Below are positions 25,103 to 33,300 of a stretch of DNA of 64,000 bases, in pieces. The stretch is from Oscillibacter sp. 1-3 (GTDB lineage: Bacteria > Bacillota > Clostridia > Oscillospirales > Oscillospiraceae), in NCBI RefSeq assembly GCF_000403435.2, contig NZ_KE159710.1, forward strand, positions 186,001 through 250,000. Direction: 5' to 3'. The notes beneath the pieces were generated by a model. The model did not search any database, was not told the origin of the DNA, and saw only the letters and a program-made list of their open reading frames with translations. The position numbers were made by a program, and so were the translations under genes. Positions within the stretch are counted from its first letter, which is position 1. Each line of letters starts with the position of its first letter.

Positions 25103-27772
25103 CGCGGGGGTGTTCCAGAGGTTGTCAAACCAGTTTCCGTCGCCGGGGACGCTGGGGTCCGTCGCCGGGGGATCTGCGGGCTCCTGGGGCACGTCGGGCT
25201 CCGGCGTGGTGGTTCCCGGGTCCGGAGTCGTAGTGCCTGGGTCCACGGGCTCCACAGGCGGCTGATAGTTGGGATCAAAGGGGTTATTCGGGTCATAGGG
25301 ATTGTTGGGGTCCTGCGCATTGGGGTCGTAGGGCATCCCGTTGCCTCCGTGGAAGGGACAGCCGCCGGCCTCCTCCGCCGCCTTCTGGATGTTCACCAGC
25401 AGATAGGCGTCGTCCTCCGCCGAGATGCTGGGACCGTAGTCCTCCCGCTCATAATTCAAAACGCCCTTTTCCACAATGGAGGACTCGGGGCACAGCGCCC
25501 CGGCCAGACAGTCGCCCTCAATACAGTAATTGGCCATAGTATGGAGGGTGCACTCCTCCGTGGGGGCCAGACCCGCAGGGATCTCAAAGGATATGGCCCG
25601 GCTGCCCCGAATGTCCGCGAGGCAGGCGTCAGTCAGTTTCATCCCGCTGTCGGCGCAGACTGTGACGGTGGTCAGGCCGCTCTCCGGCTTTTCAAAGGAT
25701 TTATTGGGCAAGTCCTCATGGATCTGCTGCATAACCTTCTTCCACATGGTGATGGCTGGGTTGCCGTTGTAGGAGATGCGCTCGGCATACTGGAAGCCGG
25801 TCCACACCGCCGCGCAGTAGTATGGCGAAAAGCCCGCGAAGTAGCGGTCACAGGCGGTGTTGGTGGTGCCGGTCTTGCCGGCGATGGTCATGCCGCTGAA
25901 ACTGGCGGAGGCGCCGGTGCCGGTGGTTGCCGCCATGTTGAGCATCTTGGTCATGAGGTAGGCCGTGGTCTCCTTCATGGCCACGTGGGACTCCGGCTCG
26001 TTCTCCAGAATCACATCACCCCTGGAGTTCTCCACATAGGTATAGGTGCGGGGCTTGTTGTAGATGCCCTTATTGAGGAAGCAGGAGTAGGCCGCCGCCA
26101 TCTCCACGGTGTTCAGTCCGTAGGTCAGGCCGCCCATCCCTAAGGGGCTGGGGGCCATGTCGTTGGGATGCAGGTCCAGCCCCAGGTTTTCCGTGGCGAA
26201 GGCATAGGCCTCCACTGTACCCACCGACTCCAGCGACTGCACGGCGATGGTATTGATGGACCGCCGGATACCCTCCTGCACCGAGGTCCAGCCGGTGTAG
26301 CGGTTGGGGGAGTTCTTGGGCCAGGGACTGCCCCCCTCCAGCCGCACAGGGTAGTTGTCAAAGGTGGAGGCCGGAGTGATGACTCCTGCGTCCAGTGCCG
26401 GGGCATAGGCCGTCAGAGGCTTCATGGAGGAGCCCACCTGCTTTTTCATGGTGGCGTAGTTGGACACCAGATTCCCCTCCTTGGGGTCCATGGCGCCCAC
26501 GATGGCCACCACATTGCCGGTATAGGGGTCCATGACAGTGATGCCCGACTGAATCACCTGTCCCTTTTTGGAGGTGACATCCAGGTTGCTGCGGTCCGCA
26601 TAGACGGCCTCGGCGATATTCTGGATCTCCGGGTCCATGGTGGTGTAGATCCGGTAGCCGCTGCGGTACATCAGATCCAGAGCCGCGTCCTTGTCGATGT
26701 CGTACTTCTCGGCCAGGTCCTTGGACACGTCCAGAAGCACCTGGTCCACAAACCAGTTGTTGATGCCGCTGCGGCCCGCGCTGGCGGTGGCCTCGGCCAC
26801 CAGCTCGTCCGCCTTCACAGAACCGTCCGTGAAGTTCAGCGGCTCCGCCTTGATCTGGTCCCGCTGCTCCTCGGTGAGATAGGGCTTGCCGGTATTGGGG
26901 TTGATGACCTCCTCGTCGGCCATCCGGTCCAGCACCCACCCCTGCCGCTTTTTGTTGGCCTCCCGGGGAGTAGTGGTGGTGCCGTCCTCTCGGGTGATGG
27001 TGATGGTGGACATGGGACCGTAGATCTCCGGGTTGTTGGTGATGGCGATGATGCTGGCGCACTCCGCCGTGGTCAGATCCCACACATCCTTGCCGAAGTA
27101 GTACTGGGCCGCCGTCTGGACGCCGTAGCACCCCTTGCCCAGATAGATGGTATTGAGGTACCGGGTGAGAATCTGCTCCTTGGTGGTGTTCTTCTCAAAC
27201 TGCAGCGCCCGGATGATCTCCCGGATCTTGCGGTTGATGGTGACCTCCTTGTCCTTGGTGATATTCCGCAGCACCTGCTGGGTGATGGTGGACGCGCCTC
27301 GGGTGTCCCCACCCGTCAGGAAGGTCTTCACTGCGCCCAAGGTCCCGTACCAGTCCACACCGTGGTGCTGGAAGAACCGGTGGTCCTCGATGGCCACCGC
27401 CGCCTGCCACATGGCCTCGGGAATCTGGTCATAGGTCACCAGAATCCGATCCTCGACGCCGTGGATGGTCTGGTATTCCACCCACTCCCCCGTCTCCTTG
27501 TCCTGATAGTAGATAAAGGAGCTGAGGTCCAGCTCGTAATCATCCATGGACACGGTCAGATTGGGGGCCACCGTGGTGTTGATATACTGCAAAAAGATAT
27601 AGGCGAAAATTCCGGCGGTGAGAACGCCGATCAGCGCCACTGTGAACAGCGCAAAAAACACGCGGCCAACAATCCCGGCCGCCGTGCGGGCCGGGCTGCC
27701 CCGCCGCTTCCGGGGACGCCGCTCCGCATGACCGCCCCCCCGGGGCGCCTGCGGTCTCTTATCGTGCTCCAA
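25097..27772 (-). CDS. bifunctional penicillin-binding protein 1A
   Basis: A class A PBP that polymerises and cross-links peptidoglycan, 891 aa. A basic cytoplasmic tail and a membrane helix (about residues 30-57) precede the GT51 glycosyltransferase domain, with EDHRFFQHHGVDW, GASTITQQVLRN and TRYLNTIYLGKG. The transpeptidase domain has SSMKPLTAY (SxxK), RSIN (SxN) and AGKTGTTN (KTG). The last 80 residues are a proline/asparagine-rich tail with DPNNPYDPNNPFDPN and PDPGTTTPEPD repeats, probably a wall-spanning linker. The start is TTG 27772 with GGAGGT ten bases upstream. The gene is monocistronic. Confidence 0.94.
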   Translation of the reverse strand: MEHDKRPQAPRGGGHAERRPRKRRGSPARTAAGIVGRVFFALFTVALIGVLTAGIFAYIFLQYINTTVAPNLTVSMDDYELDLSSFIYYQDKETGEWVEYQTIHGVEDRILVTYDQIPEAMWQAAVAIEDHRFFQHHGVDWYGTLGAVKTFLTGGDTRGASTITQQVLRNITKDKEVTINRKIREIIRALQFEKNTTKEQILTRYLNTIYLGKGCYGVQTAAQYYFGKDVWDLTTAECASIIAITNNPEIYGPMSTITITREDGTTTTPREANKKRQGWVLDRMADEEVINPNTGKPYLTEEQRDQIKAEPLNFTDGSVKADELVAEATASAGRSGINNWFVDQVLLDVSKDLAEKYDIDKDAALDLMYRSGYRIYTTMDPEIQNIAEAVYADRSNLDVTSKKGQVIQSGITVMDPYTGNVVAIVGAMDPKEGNLVSNYATMKKQVGSSMKPLTAYAPALDAGVITPASTFDNYPVRLEGGSPWPKNSPNRYTGWTSVQEGIRRSINTIAVQSLESVGTVEAYAFATENLGLDLHPNDMAPSPLGMGGLTYGLNTVEMAAAYSCFLNKGIYNKPRTYTYVENSRGDVILENEPESHVAMKETTAYLMTKMLNMAATTGTGASASFSGMTIAGKTGTTNTACDRYFAGFSPYYCAAVWTGFQYAERISYNGNPAITMWKKVMQQIHEDLPNKSFEKPESGLTTVTVCADSGMKLTDACLADIRGSRAISFEIPAGLAPTEECTLHTMANYCIEGDCLAGALCPESSIVEKGVLNYEREDYGPSISAEDDAYLLVNIQKAAEEAGGCPFHGGNGMPYDPNAQDPNNPYDPNNPFDPNYQPPVEPVDPGTTTPDPGTTTPEPDVPQEPADPPATDPSVPGDGNWFDNLWNTPAA

Positions 27773-28019
27773 AACTAGGGCACCTCCATTTCTGAATCAA
27801 AAATTCCGGCAAACTCCGCTCAAAGCCTGTCCCGGCTGGACAGCCGCCTGCGGAAAACAATAATTCACCATAATATTTACTATTGTACCATCCCCTGTCA
27901 AGCTTGAAATTGTCGCATTTTCCGGAAAAATAGTTCTGGATTTGTATGATTCAGGCGGATTTGCGCAGAATATATCCCGTCAGAGGACTGTCTTTCCTGT
28001 ATTTTCACAAGTTCCGCTC

Positions 28020-28048
28020 TTGCAATCCGGGAAAAAGTCATGTACAAT
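28020..28048 (+). promoter_or_regulatory. promoter of the DUF1292 gene
   Basis: TTGCAA at 28020-28025 and TACAAT at 28043-28048 have a 17-base spacer. The rest of the 27773-28095 gap, between divergent genes, is AT-rich with nothing else I can support. Confidence 0.7.
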
Positions 28049-28095
28049 ACATTTTAATCTTACTTGAAACCGCCATGGCAGAAGGAGGACGCCCT

Positions 28096-28380
28096 ATGAG
28101 CGAGGAGTTCGGCCCCACCTTTATTACCGTCACCGACGAGGACGGCAACGAGATCGCCCTGGAATTTATCGACGCCCTGGAATATAACGGCCAGATGTAT
28201 CAGGCCTTCTTCCCCGCCGAGACCGAGGAGGACGAGGACGATCCGGACAACGGCCTGGTCATTTTGAAGGTAATCCACGAGGACGGCGAGGACCTTCTCT
28301 CCACTCTGGATTCCGACGAGGAGTTGGAGGCTGTGTACGAGCTGTTTATGGAGAGTTTATTTCAGGAGGACGGCGAATAA
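28096..28380 (+). CDS. DUF1292 domain-containing protein
   Basis: A 94-residue acidic protein of the DUF1292 (YrzB-like) family. It contains FITVTDEDGNEIALEFIDAL, a Y-x-AFFPAE block and a C-terminal helix EELEAVYELFMESLF. Family members often lie beside ireB and ruvX, which here are about 23 kb away. GAAGGAGG precedes ATG 28096; the gene has its own promoter and is followed at once by the 6S RNA gene. The function is unknown. Confidence 0.85.
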   Translation: MSEEFGPTFITVTDEDGNEIALEFIDALEYNGQMYQAFFPAETEEDEDDPDNGLVILKVIHEDGEDLLSTLDSDEELEAVYELFMESLFQEDGE

Positions 28381-28384
28381 CCTC

Positions 28385-28413
28385 TTGCGTTCCGGCAAAT
28401 AGTGTGATAGGAT
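28385..28413 (+). promoter_or_regulatory. promoter of 6S RNA
   Basis: TTGCGT at 28385-28390 and TAGGAT at 28408-28413 are 17 bases apart, just before the closing stem of the RNA. Confidence 0.6.
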
Positions 28414-28418
28414 AATAA

Positions 28419-28642
28419 CTGCCCTGCGGGGTTCGTGATAGATCTTTTTTTAACCCACATTTCGTTATACGGGATGCCGGATCAGCGCGTGGTTCGCAGG
28501 CCTCCCGGCTGCCGTCTGCGGCTGGAAGTTGGAAGCGATAAAGCGCGTTGGAGGCGACCCACCTGTCCGTAAAGGTGCAGGTTATAACGGGTCTACACGG
28601 CCTTCGCGGGGTACGTCTTTTCAGGGCAGGTGATCTGCCCTG
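28419..28642 (+). ncRNA. ssrS: 6S RNA
   Basis: 6S RNA binds sigma-A RNA polymerase by mimicking an open promoter. The closing helix pairs CTGCCCTG (28419-28426) with CAGGGCAG (28622-28629), and the conserved 5' GTTCGT element follows CTGCCCTGCGGG. The 3' side carries CACGGCCTTCGCGGGGT, also typical. CAGGGCAG can alternatively pair with CTGCCCTG at 28635-28642, followed by TTTTG, to form the terminator. No protein frame fits. A covariance-model match would settle the call. Confidence 0.75.
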
Positions 28643-28726
28643 TTTTGCTGTGTAAAAATCGTTTCAGGCTGATTTCAGGCTGAGAGCCTATTATAAAGAT
28701 TGTGTACGCTGAAAGGAGGTCATCGG

Positions 28727-28801
28727 ATGCGGATCTTGCGCCAAATGCGGGCGATAGCGTCGGAGGACTGGACTATTTTTGGAGGTGATGAAAACATATA
28801 G
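28727..28801 (+). CDS. 24-aa leader peptide upstream of the acetyltransferase
   Basis: ATG 28727 has a near-perfect AAAGGAGGT site six bases upstream and encodes MRILRQMRAIASEDWTIFGG then DENI before TAG. Such a strong site on so short a frame, just ahead of a drug-type acetyltransferase, suggests a regulatory leader ORF rather than a structural protein. It overlaps the second short frame. Confidence 0.45.
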   Translation: MRILRQMRAIASEDWTIFGGDENI

Positions 28802-28823
28802 ACAAAAAGGAGAATTTTTATGA
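28788..28823 (+). CDS. 11-aa second leader peptide overlapping the acetyltransferase start
   Basis: ATG 28788, preceded by TTTTGGAGGTG, encodes MKTYRQKGEFL and stops at TGA 28821-28823. The stop shares ATGA with the acetyltransferase start at 28820, and the frame contains that gene's ribosome-binding site. Translation of this frame should therefore affect initiation of the next. Confidence 0.45.
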   Translation: MKTYRQKGEFL

Positions 28824-29503
28824 GGAAAATTCCGGACCCCAATACGATTTTTCCCAATGAATACAAGACCTCTTGTTTTCTTAAAAATGTGATTACGGCC
28901 CCCAACATCTCCGTGGGAGACTACACCTATTACGACGATCCCGTGGACCCCACGGGCTTCGAGCGGAACAATGTGCTCTTCAACTACCCGGAGTTTGGAG
29001 ACCGGCTTGTCATCGGCAAGTTCTGCTCCATTGCCAGCGGCACCCGGTTCATCATGGGCAGCACCAATCACCGTATCAGCAGCGTCAGCACCTATCCGTT
29101 CAGCGTCTTCGGCGGCGTGTGGACGGAAAACACCCCGCCCCACCTCTCCCAGCTCCCCTTCAAGGGGGACACCGTGGTGGGAAACGACGTGTGGATTGGC
29201 CGGGAGAGCATCATCATGCCCGGCGTCCGCATCGGGGACGGGGCCATTGTGGCCGCCTGTTCCGTAGTTGCCAGGGATGTGGAGCCCTACACTGTGGCGG
29301 GCGGAAACCCTGCCCGGCCCATCAAAAAGCGGTTTGGCGAGGAACTGATCTCCCTTTTGCAGGAGCTGCGCTGGTGGGACATGGAGCCGGAGGCTCTGGC
29401 GGACTTCCTGCCCGTCCTGTGCGACAGCGATCTGGAGGCTGCAGAGCGCGCAATCCGGCGGATTTTGGAGGATCGGAGGCACATTCCGTCCAAAAAACTA
29501 TAA
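28820..29503 (+). CDS. Vat/CatB-like xenobiotic O-acetyltransferase
   Basis: A 227-aa left-handed beta-helix acetyltransferase of the xenobiotic acetyltransferase family (streptogramin A Vat or CatB chloramphenicol acetyltransferase). Signature blocks are NISVGDYTYYDD, LVIGKFCSIASGTRFIMGSTNHR (with the catalytic His in NHR), GNDVWIGRESIIMPGVRIGDGAIVAA and GGNPARPIKKRF. The hexapeptide repeats run from about residue 60 to 175. AAAGGAG precedes ATG 28820. Two short leader frames lie just upstream. Whether it acts on an antibiotic or another small alcohol cannot be told from sequence. Confidence 0.88.
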   Translation: MRKIPDPNTIFPNEYKTSCFLKNVITAPNISVGDYTYYDDPVDPTGFERNNVLFNYPEFGDRLVIGKFCSIASGTRFIMGSTNHRISSVSTYPFSVFGGVWTENTPPHLSQLPFKGDTVVGNDVWIGRESIIMPGVRIGDGAIVAACSVVARDVEPYTVAGGNPARPIKKRFGEELISLLQELRWWDMEPEALADFLPVLCDSDLEAAERAIRRILEDRRHIPSKKL

Positions 29504-29530
29504 ATCCGTTGAGCGGTTTAGAATTTCCAC

Positions 29531-29559
29531 TTGCACAATGGGCCGGAATCCAGTATAAT
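29531..29559 (+). promoter_or_regulatory. sigma-A promoter of the foldase gene
   Basis: TTGCAC at 29531-29536 and a consensus TATAAT at 29554-29559 have a 17-base spacer. Confidence 0.8.
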
Positions 29560-29630
29560 AGGCAAGTGCGTAAAATCCCGGCCGCGGAGGCGGCAGGAAC
29601 TACCAATACTTGAGAGGACTGAAACAACAA

Positions 29631-31208
29631 ATGAGCGCATCTAGAGAAAAGAAATCCCGTCAGGAGCTGAACAGCACCGGCTGGACCGACCCCAAAACCG
29701 CCCGTGAAGCGCAGCAGCGCAAGGAGGAGCGGCGCAGCAGCATCCTCTACGGCGTCATCGCCGCGGCGTTTGTGCTGGTGGCCATCACTGTCGTCGTCTG
29801 GAAGTCCAACATCATCCAGAAGACCGCTACCGCCGCCACCATCGACGGGCAGAAATACACCGCCGCCGAGGTGAACTTCCACTACCAGAACGTCTACCGC
29901 AACTTTATCAACAACAACTATGATCTGCTCTCCTACGGGCTGCTGAGCCTGAATCCCAACGCCTCCCTCTCCAGCCAGACCATCAGCGACGGCGACGCCG
30001 CCATGCTGGGTCTGGAGTCCGACGCCGAGGGGCAGACCTGGAAGGACTACTTCGCAGACCAGGCGCTGAATCAGATGGCCGCCGTCCAGTCTGTGCTGCA
30101 AACCGCCAAGGACGAGGGCTTTGCCTATCCCAGCAGCGTACAGGAAAACTACGACGCCGATATGGAGTCCCTGCGCGCCGCCGCCTCCGCCAGCGGCGTC
30201 TCCGTGGACCGCTACCTCCAGGCCAACCTGGGCAGCACCATGACGGAGAAGGTATACGGCCAGCGGCTGATGGCCACCCTCCAGTACGAGGCCTATGCCA
30301 CCGCCCAGGAGGAGAGCCTGGTCTATTCCGACGCGGATTTGGAGGAGGCCTACAAGGCCAACCAGAACACCTATGACCGGGTGAATTACGAGTATGTCAC
30401 CATCCCCGGCACCGCTGATTCCACCACCGACGCCGAGGGCAACACCGTGGAGCCCACCGCGGAAGAGGCCACTGCCGCTATGGATGCCGCTCAGGCCAAG
30501 GCGGAGGAAATCCTGGCCGCCTATGAGGGCGGCGAGAGCCTGGAGTCCCTGGCAGACCCCGACAACGGCATCACCTATTCCCACTTGGAGACCGCCGCCT
30601 ACTCCAACACCCCTGTTCTTGAGTGGGCCTTCAACGATGCCCGCCGGGAGGGCGACGCGGACGTGATCGAAAATTCTTCCTCCTACACCGTGGCCCTGTT
30701 CCACAGCAAGTCCCGGTTTGAGTACAACACTGTGGACATCCGCCACGTGCTGATCCGCCCCGAGGAGACCACCCTCTCCAGCGAGGACGAGGGCTACCAG
30801 GCGGACGTGGATGCTAAGCGGGCCGACGCCAAGGCAACGGCCGAGGCACTGTATGCCCAGTGGAAGTCCGGCGGCGCCACCGAGGACTCCTTCGCCGACC
30901 TGGCCCGTGAGAACTCCGCCGACGGCAATGCCGCTGAGGGCGGCATCTACACTGAGGTCTATCAGGGTCAGATGGTCCCCACCTTCAACGACTGGTGCTT
31001 CGATGACAGCCGCACCCCCGGCGACAGCGGCATTGTGGAGACGGACTACGGCTACCACATCATGTATTTCGTGGGCCAGAACGCACCCTACTGGCAGGTT
31101 CAGGTCCGTAACAACCTGATGAACACCGCTATGGACGAGTGGTACGAGACCTTCACCCTGGATCACACCATCACAAAGAGCGATTCCGGCATGAAGTACG
31201 TCGGCTGA
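29631..31208 (+). CDS. membrane-anchored parvulin-type peptidyl-prolyl isomerase (PrsA/SurA-like)
   Basis: An extracytoplasmic folding factor of 525 aa. A basic cytoplasmic segment and one membrane helix (ILYGVIAAAFVLVAITVVV, about residues 37-57) anchor it. A SurA_N/PrsA-like helical region follows, then a parvulin domain with VDIRHVLIRPEE near residue 370 and later GDSGIVETDYGYHIMYFVG, the typical end block. Negatively charged Ala-rich linkers separate the parts. ATG 29631 is the first Met after the promoter; there is no lipobox. It is monocistronic, with a terminator at 31231. Confidence 0.87.
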   Translation: MSASREKKSRQELNSTGWTDPKTAREAQQRKEERRSSILYGVIAAAFVLVAITVVVWKSNIIQKTATAATIDGQKYTAAEVNFHYQNVYRNFINNNYDLLSYGLLSLNPNASLSSQTISDGDAAMLGLESDAEGQTWKDYFADQALNQMAAVQSVLQTAKDEGFAYPSSVQENYDADMESLRAAASASGVSVDRYLQANLGSTMTEKVYGQRLMATLQYEAYATAQEESLVYSDADLEEAYKANQNTYDRVNYEYVTIPGTADSTTDAEGNTVEPTAEEATAAMDAAQAKAEEILAAYEGGESLESLADPDNGITYSHLETAAYSNTPVLEWAFNDARREGDADVIENSSSYTVALFHSKSRFEYNTVDIRHVLIRPEETTLSSEDEGYQADVDAKRADAKATAEALYAQWKSGGATEDSFADLARENSADGNAAEGGIYTEVYQGQMVPTFNDWCFDDSRTPGDSGIVETDYGYHIMYFVGQNAPYWQVQVRNNLMNTAMDEWYETFTLDHTITKSDSGMKYVG

Positions 31209-31230
31209 TCTCAGCGAATTCTTTGGATAA

Positions 31231-31258
31231 CGGGACGGCCTGCGGCCGTCCCGTTTTT
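31231..31258 (+). terminator. terminator after the foldase gene
   Basis: CGGGACGGCC (31231-31240) pairs with GGCCGTCCCG (31244-31253), loop TGC, followed by TTTTT. Confidence 0.9.
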
Positions 31259-31271
31259 ACGGAGGCCGTCT

Positions 31272-32009
31272 ATGAACGAGCAATTCCTGCGCAATGAGAT
31301 GCTGTGGGGCCGGGAGGGCCAGCAGCGGCTCACCGCCGCCCACGTCATCGTCTTCGGCCTGGGCGGCGTGGGCAGTTACGCCGCTGAGTGTCTGGCCCGC
31401 TCCGGCGTCGGGGAGCTGACGCTGGTGGACAGCGACACCATCTCTGTCACCAACCTGAACCGGCAGCTGGAGGCGCTGTGGTCCACTGTGGGCCAACCCA
31501 AAGCGGCGGCCGCAGCCGCCCGCATCCGGGACATCCATCCGGAGGCCGTCCTCCACCCCATCCACGCTGTCTATGACGCCGCCCACCGGGAGGATTTCTT
31601 CCCCGCCGGATGCCGTTACGACTACATCGTGGACGCCATTGACCTTGTGAGCTGCAAGCTGGACCTGGCGGAAACCGCCCGGCGGCTGGACATCCCCCTC
31701 ATCATGGCCCTGGGCACCGGCAATAAGCTGGACCCCACACTTTTGCGGGCGGCGGACATCTCCGAAACCTACGGCTGTCCCCTGGCCCGGGTCATGCGGA
31801 AGGAGCTGCGAAACCGGGGCATTCTCCACCAAAGGGTGGTATTCAGCCCAGAGCAGGCCGCCCCATCCCGCCAGCTGGAGGCTCCGCCGCCGGGGCGGCG
31901 CAGCGTCCCCGCCAGCAATCCCTGGCTACCCGCCGCGGCGGGACTGCTGCTGGGCAGCGTAGTGGTACGGGACATTCTGAATCAGAAAGAGAGAGAATCC
32001 ATATGCTGA
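31272..32009 (+). CDS. tcdA: tRNA threonylcarbamoyladenosine dehydratase
   Basis: A ThiF/MoeB-like ATP-dependent enzyme (CsdL/TcdA) that cyclises t6A37 to ct6A in ANN-decoding tRNAs. It starts with FLRNEMLWGREGQQRL, followed by the nucleotide-binding GLGGVGSYAAECLARSG and LVDSDTISVTNLNRQ, all typical of the family. DAIDLVSCKLDL is the Asp that binds Mg-ATP, and MALGTGNKLDP is a family block. At 245 aa it is full length. ACGGAGG precedes ATG 31272. It overlaps the DUF554 gene by 7 bases. Confidence 0.92.
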   Translation: MNEQFLRNEMLWGREGQQRLTAAHVIVFGLGGVGSYAAECLARSGVGELTLVDSDTISVTNLNRQLEALWSTVGQPKAAAAAARIRDIHPEAVLHPIHAVYDAAHREDFFPAGCRYDYIVDAIDLVSCKLDLAETARRLDIPLIMALGTGNKLDPTLLRAADISETYGCPLARVMRKELRNRGILHQRVVFSPEQAAPSRQLEAPPPGRRSVPASNPWLPAAAGLLLGSVVVRDILNQKERESIC

Positions 32010-32737
32010 CAGGTACCATCATCAACGCCCTGGCGGTCTTGGCCGGCTCCATGGCGGGACTGCTGCTGAAATGGCTGGCGGCCCATTTCTCCTCCCGCCT
32101 CCCCGCCGGGAGCGCCGCCCTTGGGCAGCGGCTCCAGAGCATCATCATGAACGGTGTGGCCCTGTGTGTCCTTTACATCGGCGTCAGCGGCTCTCTGAAA
32201 GGCAGCAATACCCTGACCGCCATCCTCTCCATGGTGGCGGGGGCCATTACTGGCGAGCTGCTGGACCTGGACCGGCGAATGAGCGCGTTGGGCGACTGGG
32301 TGCAGAGAAAAACGGCCCGTCTGACACGGGGCGAAGGCGGCGCCTCCGTGTCGGAGGGCTTTGTCACCGCCAGTCTCCTCTTCTGCGTGGGAGCCATGTC
32401 CATTGTGGGAGCGCTGGAAAACGGCCTTACGGGGAACTACGAAACCCTCCAGGCCAAATCCCTGCTGGACGGCATCAGCTCTATTGTCTTCGCCTCCTCC
32501 TTAGGTGTCGGCGTGGCCTTCTCCGCTGCGGCGCTGCTTTTGTACCAGGGGAGCATCTCCCTGCTGGCCTCCGTCCTCTCCCCCTTTTTGGGGGACGCTG
32601 TCATTGCCGAGATGACCTGCGTGGGATCGCTGCTCATTGTGGCCCTGTCCTTAAATATGCTTGGTCTGACGAAGATCAAGGTAATGAATCTGGTGCCCGC
32701 CATTTTCTTCCCCATCCTGCTCTGTACATTTATGTAG
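32003..32737 (+). CDS. DUF554 integral membrane protein
   Basis: A 244-aa membrane protein of the DUF554 family with about seven helices. Family landmarks are the N-terminal GTIINALAVLAGSMAGLLL, GAITGELLDLDRRM and FCVGAMSIVGALENGL, plus SLLDGISSIVFASSLGVGVAFSA. The role is unknown. It is coupled to tcdA by overlap, though the link is probably only shared expression. About 160 bases of non-coding sequence follow before the terminator at 32900. Confidence 0.9.
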   Translation: MLTGTIINALAVLAGSMAGLLLKWLAAHFSSRLPAGSAALGQRLQSIIMNGVALCVLYIGVSGSLKGSNTLTAILSMVAGAITGELLDLDRRMSALGDWVQRKTARLTRGEGGASVSEGFVTASLLFCVGAMSIVGALENGLTGNYETLQAKSLLDGISSIVFASSLGVGVAFSAAALLLYQGSISLLASVLSPFLGDAVIAEMTCVGSLLIVALSLNMLGLTKIKVMNLVPAIFFPILLCTFM

Positions 32738-32899
32738 AGGCTTTGAAAATCGGCGGAAAGACGGACTGGCGCAGATTTTTGCGCTGAACAGGGCGTTTTG
32801 GCGCAGGAATTCTGACGGATTGCGCGCGGTCCTCAGCGGAAAAAATGCGCCAAAGACGGCGTCTTGCCATCTTTCAAACAATGCCCAGACCAAAGACAA

Positions 32900-32923
32900 A
32901 AAGAGCCGCGAAAGCGGCTCTTT
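32900..32923. terminator. bidirectional terminator
   Basis: AAAGAGCCGC (32900-32909) pairs with GCGGCTCTTT (32914-32923) across GAAA, with a T6 run on the plus side and A-rich sequence on the other. It serves the DUF554 gene and the converging small gene. Confidence 0.88.
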
Positions 32924-32935
32924 TTTCGATGTACC

Positions 32936-33031
32936 TCAGCGCACAAACGGCATCAGCGCCGAGGCCACCAGGGCCAGCAGCAACACCGCCACCAGCACAA
33001 GCGCCATCACGCGCTTCATCTTTCCTCTCAT
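32936..33031 (-). CDS. 31-aa single-pass membrane peptide after DUF951
   Basis: ATG 33031 shares ATGA with the stop of the DUF951 gene, and GGAGAGG sits just upstream. The product starts MRGKMKRVM and continues with a single hydrophobic helix (ALVLVAVLLLALVASALM) ending PFVR. A strong terminator lies 12 bases beyond its stop, so it is bounded like a real gene. The architecture, basic N terminus plus one helix next to DUF951, recalls the small DUF4044-type proteins of Firmicutes, but that link is only a suggestion. Confidence 0.65.
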   Translation of the reverse strand: MRGKMKRVMALVLVAVLLLALVASALMPFVR

Positions 33032-33219
33032 AGCCTCTCCCCCTCCATCAGGATTTTTCGGATGCTCTTCTCCGCCTTGGACCGGGGCACCATCAGCTCA
33101 TGGCCGCAGCCCAGGCATTTCAGCTTGATGTCCATCCCCACCCGCAGGATCTCCCACTGGGTGCTCCCGCAAGGATGGGGCTTTTTCAACTCCACTTTGT
33201 CGTGCAGACGCAAGTCCAT
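33028..33219 (-). CDS. DUF951 domain-containing protein
   Basis: A 63-aa protein of the DUF951 family. It starts MDLRLHDKVELKKPHPCGS and contains WEILRVGMDIKLKCLGCGHELMVPR, with a C-x-x-C pair and an upstream Cys-Gly that may bind zinc. The family is widespread in Firmicutes and uncharacterised. It ends in an ATGA overlap with a 31-aa membrane peptide gene and is divergent from the S1-domain gene. Confidence 0.9.
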   Translation of the reverse strand: MDLRLHDKVELKKPHPCGSTQWEILRVGMDIKLKCLGCGHELMVPRSKAEKSIRKILMEGERL

Positions 33220-33300
33220 ACGGTTCCTCCTGTCATCACTTTCGCATATACTGTCTCATATAAAAACGCCGCGCCTGGCGGCAGATAGGATGCGATCAAT

